The translations under genes were made by a program, and so were the position numbers. The notes beneath the pieces are model-generated. The model ran no database searches. It was given only the letters and a program-made list of their open reading frames with translations, and had not been told where the DNA came from. A stretch of DNA of 8,103 nucleotides from Pseudomonadota bacterium (GTDB lineage Bacteria; Pseudomonadota; Alphaproteobacteria; ATCC43930; CGMCC-115725), in the NCBI GenBank assembly GCA_021790295.1, contig JAJYIC010000105.1, positions 1 to 8,103 of the forward strand, written 5' to 3'. Below, one piece after another: positions 6,036 to 8,103 of this stretch. Numbering within the stretch: position 1 is the first letter of the stretch; each line of letters begins with the position of its first letter.

Positions 6036-6317
6036 ATGGCTCACAAGAAAGCGGGCGGTTCCTCGCGCAATGGCCGCGACAGTCGCGGCCGGCGCCTCGG
6101 GGTCAAGAAGTTCGGCGGCGAGATCGTCGTTCCGGGAGCGATCCTGGTGCGCCAGCGCGGGACCAAATTCCACCCCGGCAAAGGCGTCGGCTGCGGCCAT
6201 GACCACACGCTTTTTGCCCTTCTCGGGGGCGCCGTAACCTTCCACAAAGGGGTCGCGGGGCGCAGCTTCGTCTCGGTCGTGCCCCCGAGCGGGTCCGCGC
6301 CCGAAGGGGGAGAATAG
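6036..6317 (+). CDS. rpmA: 50S ribosomal protein L27
   Basis: L27 sits next to the peptidyl-transferase centre of the large subunit, where its N-terminal tail reaches the tRNA acceptor ends. The product has 93 residues and begins MAHKKAGGSSRNGRDS, exposing the mature tail directly; there is no cleavable leader of the Firmicutes type. The conserved core follows: RLGVKKFGGE, GAILVRQRGTKFHPG and VGCGHDHTLFAL. The C-terminus (PPSGSAPEGGE) is a short variable tail. The ATG lies 22 bases after rplU, preceded by a GAGAGA purine tract, so the two ribosomal proteins are co-transcribed. Confidence 0.97.
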   Translation: MAHKKAGGSSRNGRDSRGRRLGVKKFGGEIVVPGAILVRQRGTKFHPGKGVGCGHDHTLFALLGGAVTFHKGVAGRSFVSVVPPSGSAPEGGE

Positions 6318-6328
6318 AGAGGCGACGG

Positions 6329-6365
6329 GCCGGCGCAGAAAAGGCGGGGTTCGCGGCCGGCTTTT
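6329..6365 (+). terminator. Weak terminator-like hairpin between rpmA and obgE
   Basis: Arms GCCGGC (6329-6334) and GCCGGC (6356-6361) are mutually complementary. GC pairs continue inside with one bulged G, and the second arm is followed at once by TTTT (6362-6365). This resembles an intrinsic terminator or attenuator, but the loop is long (about 15-20 bases) and the T-run short, so it would probably be leaky. That fits an operon in which ribosomal proteins are needed in larger amounts than the downstream GTPase. Confidence 0.35.
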
Positions 6366-6373
6366 GAGAGGCG

Positions 6374-7426
6374 ATGAAGTTTCTCGACGAAGCCAGGATT
6401 TATCTCAAAAGCGGCGACGGCGGCGCGGGAGCGCTCTCCTTCCGGCGCGAGAAGTTCATCCCGCGCGGCGGTCCCGACGGCGGCGACGGCGGCAAAGGGG
6501 GCGACATCGTCCTTCTCGCGGTCGAAGCTCTCAACACCCTCATCGATTATCGTTACCGCCAGCATTTCCGCGCCGCCGACGGCCGCCCGGGCGAAGGCGG
6601 AAGGCGCAGCGGCGCGAGCGGCCAAGACCTCGTTCTCAAGGTCCCGGTCGGAACGGAGATCCTCGACGAAGGAAAAGAGGTCGTCCTCGGCGATCTTTCG
6701 CGTAACGGCGAGCGGATCGTTCTCCTCGAAGGAGGCGCGGGCGGTCTCGGCAACGCCCATTTCAAAAGCTCAATCAACCGCGCGCCGCGCCGCACGCTCC
6801 CCGGCGCGCCCGGCCGCGAGGCGTCGGTGTGGCTGCGTTTGAAGCTTATTGCCGACATCGGCATCATCGGTCTTCCCAATGCCGGCAAATCGACTCTTCT
6901 CGCCGCCCTTTCCAACGCCCGTCCGAAGATCGCCTCTTATCCCTTTACCACCCTGAAGCCGCAGCTTGGGGTGGTGCGCGCGGGCGATGAGGAACTGGTC
7001 CTCGCCGATCTTCCGGGATTGATCGCGGGGGCGAGCGAGGGCGCGGGCCTCGGCACGCGTTTTCTCGGGCATGTGGAACGCTGCACCCTTCTCCTTCACC
7101 TGATCGACGGCACCCGCGGCGATCTCGTCCGCTCGTATCGGACGATCCGGCGCGAACTTCGCCGTTACGGCGAGGGTCTGGCGGAGAAGCCGGAAATCCT
7201 TGCTTTCAACAAGATCGATGCGTTGTCGGAAAAGGCGGTCGCAGAGGGCTGCCGGCGCCTTCAGCGCGCCGCAGAGTGCCCCCTCGTCCCGATATCGGCG
7301 GCGACCGGCGCAGGGTTTGGAGAACTTCTTTCCGCCCTTTTCTCGGCCGCGCAGAGAGCGCGCGCGAGAGGTGGGCGCGAAGAGGGGCGCCGCGAGGGGG
7401 TTGCCGCCCTTTCCCCTCTCGGTTAA
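6374..7426 (+). CDS. obgE: Obg family GTPase (CgtA/ObgE), ribosome assembly
   Basis: Obg is an essential, ribosome-associated GTPase in late 50S assembly, also tied to (p)ppGpp signalling. Residues 1 to ~158 are the glycine-rich Obg fold (MKFLDEARIYLKSGDGGAGA; GGPDGGDGGKGGD at 32-44). The G domain has G1 GLPNAGKST (166-174), switch I SYPFTTLKPQLG (188-199), G3 DLPG (212-215), G4 NKID (279-282) and G5 SAAT (308-311). The 350-residue length, with a short arginine/glycine-rich tail and no recognisable OCT domain, is normal for alphaproteobacteria. The ATG follows a GAGAGG purine tract placed unusually close (2 bases), but MKFLDEA is the conserved family start. It lies 56 bases after rpmA, the typical rplU-rpmA-obgE order, with a terminator-like hairpin in the gap. 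The neighbour that follows is thrS. Confidence 0.97.
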   Translation: MKFLDEARIYLKSGDGGAGALSFRREKFIPRGGPDGGDGGKGGDIVLLAVEALNTLIDYRYRQHFRAADGRPGEGGRRSGASGQDLVLKVPVGTEILDEGKEVVLGDLSRNGERIVLLEGGAGGLGNAHFKSSINRAPRRTLPGAPGREASVWLRLKLIADIGIIGLPNAGKSTLLAALSNARPKIASYPFTTLKPQLGVVRAGDEELVLADLPGLIAGASEGAGLGTRFLGHVERCTLLLHLIDGTRGDLVRSYRTIRRELRRYGEGLAEKPEILAFNKIDALSEKAVAEGCRRLQRAAECPLVPISAATGAGFGELLSALFSAAQRARARGGREEGRREGVAALSPLG

Positions 7427-7465
7427 ATGAGTTTGCCCGGTCTTCTGAGAGTAGAAAGCCGATAA
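7427..7465 (+). CDS. 12-codon mini-ORF bridging obgE and thrS (possible leader peptide)
   Basis: Directly after the obgE stop (TAA, 7424-7426) an ATG opens a 12-codon frame, MSLPGLLRVESR. Its TAA stop (7463-7465) shares one base with the thrS ATG (7465-7467), giving the TAATG reinitiation arrangement. It has no Shine-Dalgarno of its own, so it could only be read by ribosomes terminating on obgE. It contains no threonine codons, so a threonine attenuator of the classical type is unlikely. It may equally be chance, given that the gap is only 38 bases. Confidence 0.25.
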   Translation: MSLPGLLRVESR

Positions 7466-8103
7466 TGAAAGAGCCTTCACCGGCCAAAAGGGGCGAGGTC
7501 GTCCTCAAGCTCGGCGGCAGGACGGAGAGCTTTCCCGCCCCGGTTTCGGGAAAGGAGATCGCGGCGGCGCAAGGCCTTGCCGGCGCTGCCCTCGCGATCC
7601 GCATCGACGGCAGGCTCTGCGATCTCGACACCCTCATCGAGCGCGACGCCGAGGTCGGCCTTGTCACCCGCGAAGACCCCGCAGGACTGGAGATCCTGCG
7701 CCATGACGCCGCTCACGTGATGGCCGAAGCGGTCAAGGAGCTTTATCCCGACACCGAAGTCGCCTTCGGGCCGGCAACCGAAACCGGCTTCTATTACGAT
7801 TTCGCCCGCGCCGAACCGTTTACGCCCGAAGACTTGGAACGGATCGAAGAGAGGATGCGGGAGATCGTCCGCCGCGACGAAGCCATCATTCGCGAAGTCT
7901 CTGAGCGCGAACCGGCAATCGCCTTTTTCCGCGCCAGAGGGGAACGCTACAAAGCCCTTCACATCGCCGAAATCGCGGCCGGAGAAGAGATCAGTCTTTA
8001 CCGCCAGGGCAGCTTTGTCGATCTCTGCGCCGGCCCTCACGCTCCGTCGACGGGCTATTTGGGAGAGGCTTTCAAACTGATGAGCGTCGCCGGCGCCTAT
8101 TGG
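7465..8103 (+). CDS. thrS: Threonine--tRNA ligase, N-terminal 213 residues (runs off the window)
   Basis: ThrS charges tRNA-Thr with threonine in the cytoplasm and edits mischarged Ser-tRNA. Only the N-terminal part is present and the frame stays open to the last base. Residues ~10-70 form the TGS (ubiquitin-like) domain. The editing domain follows: RHDAAHVMAEAV has the zinc-type His pair (H80, H84), FGPATETGFYYDF is the conserved substrate-channel motif, and DLCAGPH supplies Cys188 and His192 of the editing site. All four editing residues are intact, so Ser-tRNA proofreading should work. The aminoacylation core and anticodon-binding domain lie beyond the window. The ATG at 7465 follows obgE by 38 bases on the same strand, with only a weak purine-rich GAGAG upstream; no separate promoter is visible. 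Confidence 0.96.
   Translation, partial: MKEPSPAKRGEVVLKLGGRTESFPAPVSGKEIAAAQGLAGAALAIRIDGRLCDLDTLIERDAEVGLVTREDPAGLEILRHDAAHVMAEAVKELYPDTEVAFGPATETGFYYDFARAEPFTPEDLERIEERMREIVRRDEAIIREVSEREPAIAFFRARGERYKALHIAEIAAGEEISLYRQGSFVDLCAGPHAPSTGYLGEAFKLMSVAGAYW

Noticed and set aside
6041..6760. 239-codon minus-strand frame across rpmA and obgE
   Set aside because: It overlaps two certain genes on the other strand and has no family motifs.

Overview
The window is high-GC DNA (by eye well over 60 %), with dense genes and short gaps. Gene content and protein sequences point to an alphaproteobacterium: a MaeB-type malic enzyme fused to a phosphotransacetylase-like domain, a PhoR kinase with almost no periplasmic loop, an rplU-rpmA-obgE run, and a ThrS N-terminus of alphaproteobacterial type. 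Genus cannot be read from the sequence alone. All genes are housekeeping or core-regulatory; I see no mobile element, CRISPR array, tRNA, rRNA or defence system.

The layout is two divergent gene blocks that meet at a 206-base intergenic region (5490-5695). The left block is on the minus strand and is transcribed leftward: maeB (5489-3183), phoR (3186-1771, overlapping maeB by 4 bases), pstB (ending at 781) and phoU (746-21). A sequence matching the PhoB-binding Pho box, with a properly spaced -10, lies between phoR and pstB (1746-1712), so pstB-phoU probably has its own phosphate-starvation promoter. The permease and binding-protein genes pstS, pstC and pstA, which often sit between phoR and pstB, are absent here; phoB could lie just left of the window.

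The right block is on the plus strand: rplU (L21), rpmA (L27), obgE (ribosome-assembly GTPase) and the first 213 codons of thrS, which runs off the right edge. A near-consensus sigma-70 promoter with a GC-rich discriminator precedes rplU. This is a translation and ribosome-biogenesis operon. Small RNA-level features punctuate it: a GNRA-capped hairpin holding the rplU stop codon, a terminator-like hairpin between rpmA and obgE, and a 12-codon mini-ORF bridging obgE and thrS by stop/start contacts.

The left block combines central carbon metabolism (malate to pyruvate) with the phosphate-sensing apparatus: PhoR kinase, PstB ATPase and the PhoU negative regulator. The most useful points for follow-up are the Pho box before pstB, the missing pstSCA, the maeB-phoR translational coupling, and the paired inverted repeats in the maeB promoter. 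I did not find a clearly undescribed biological system.
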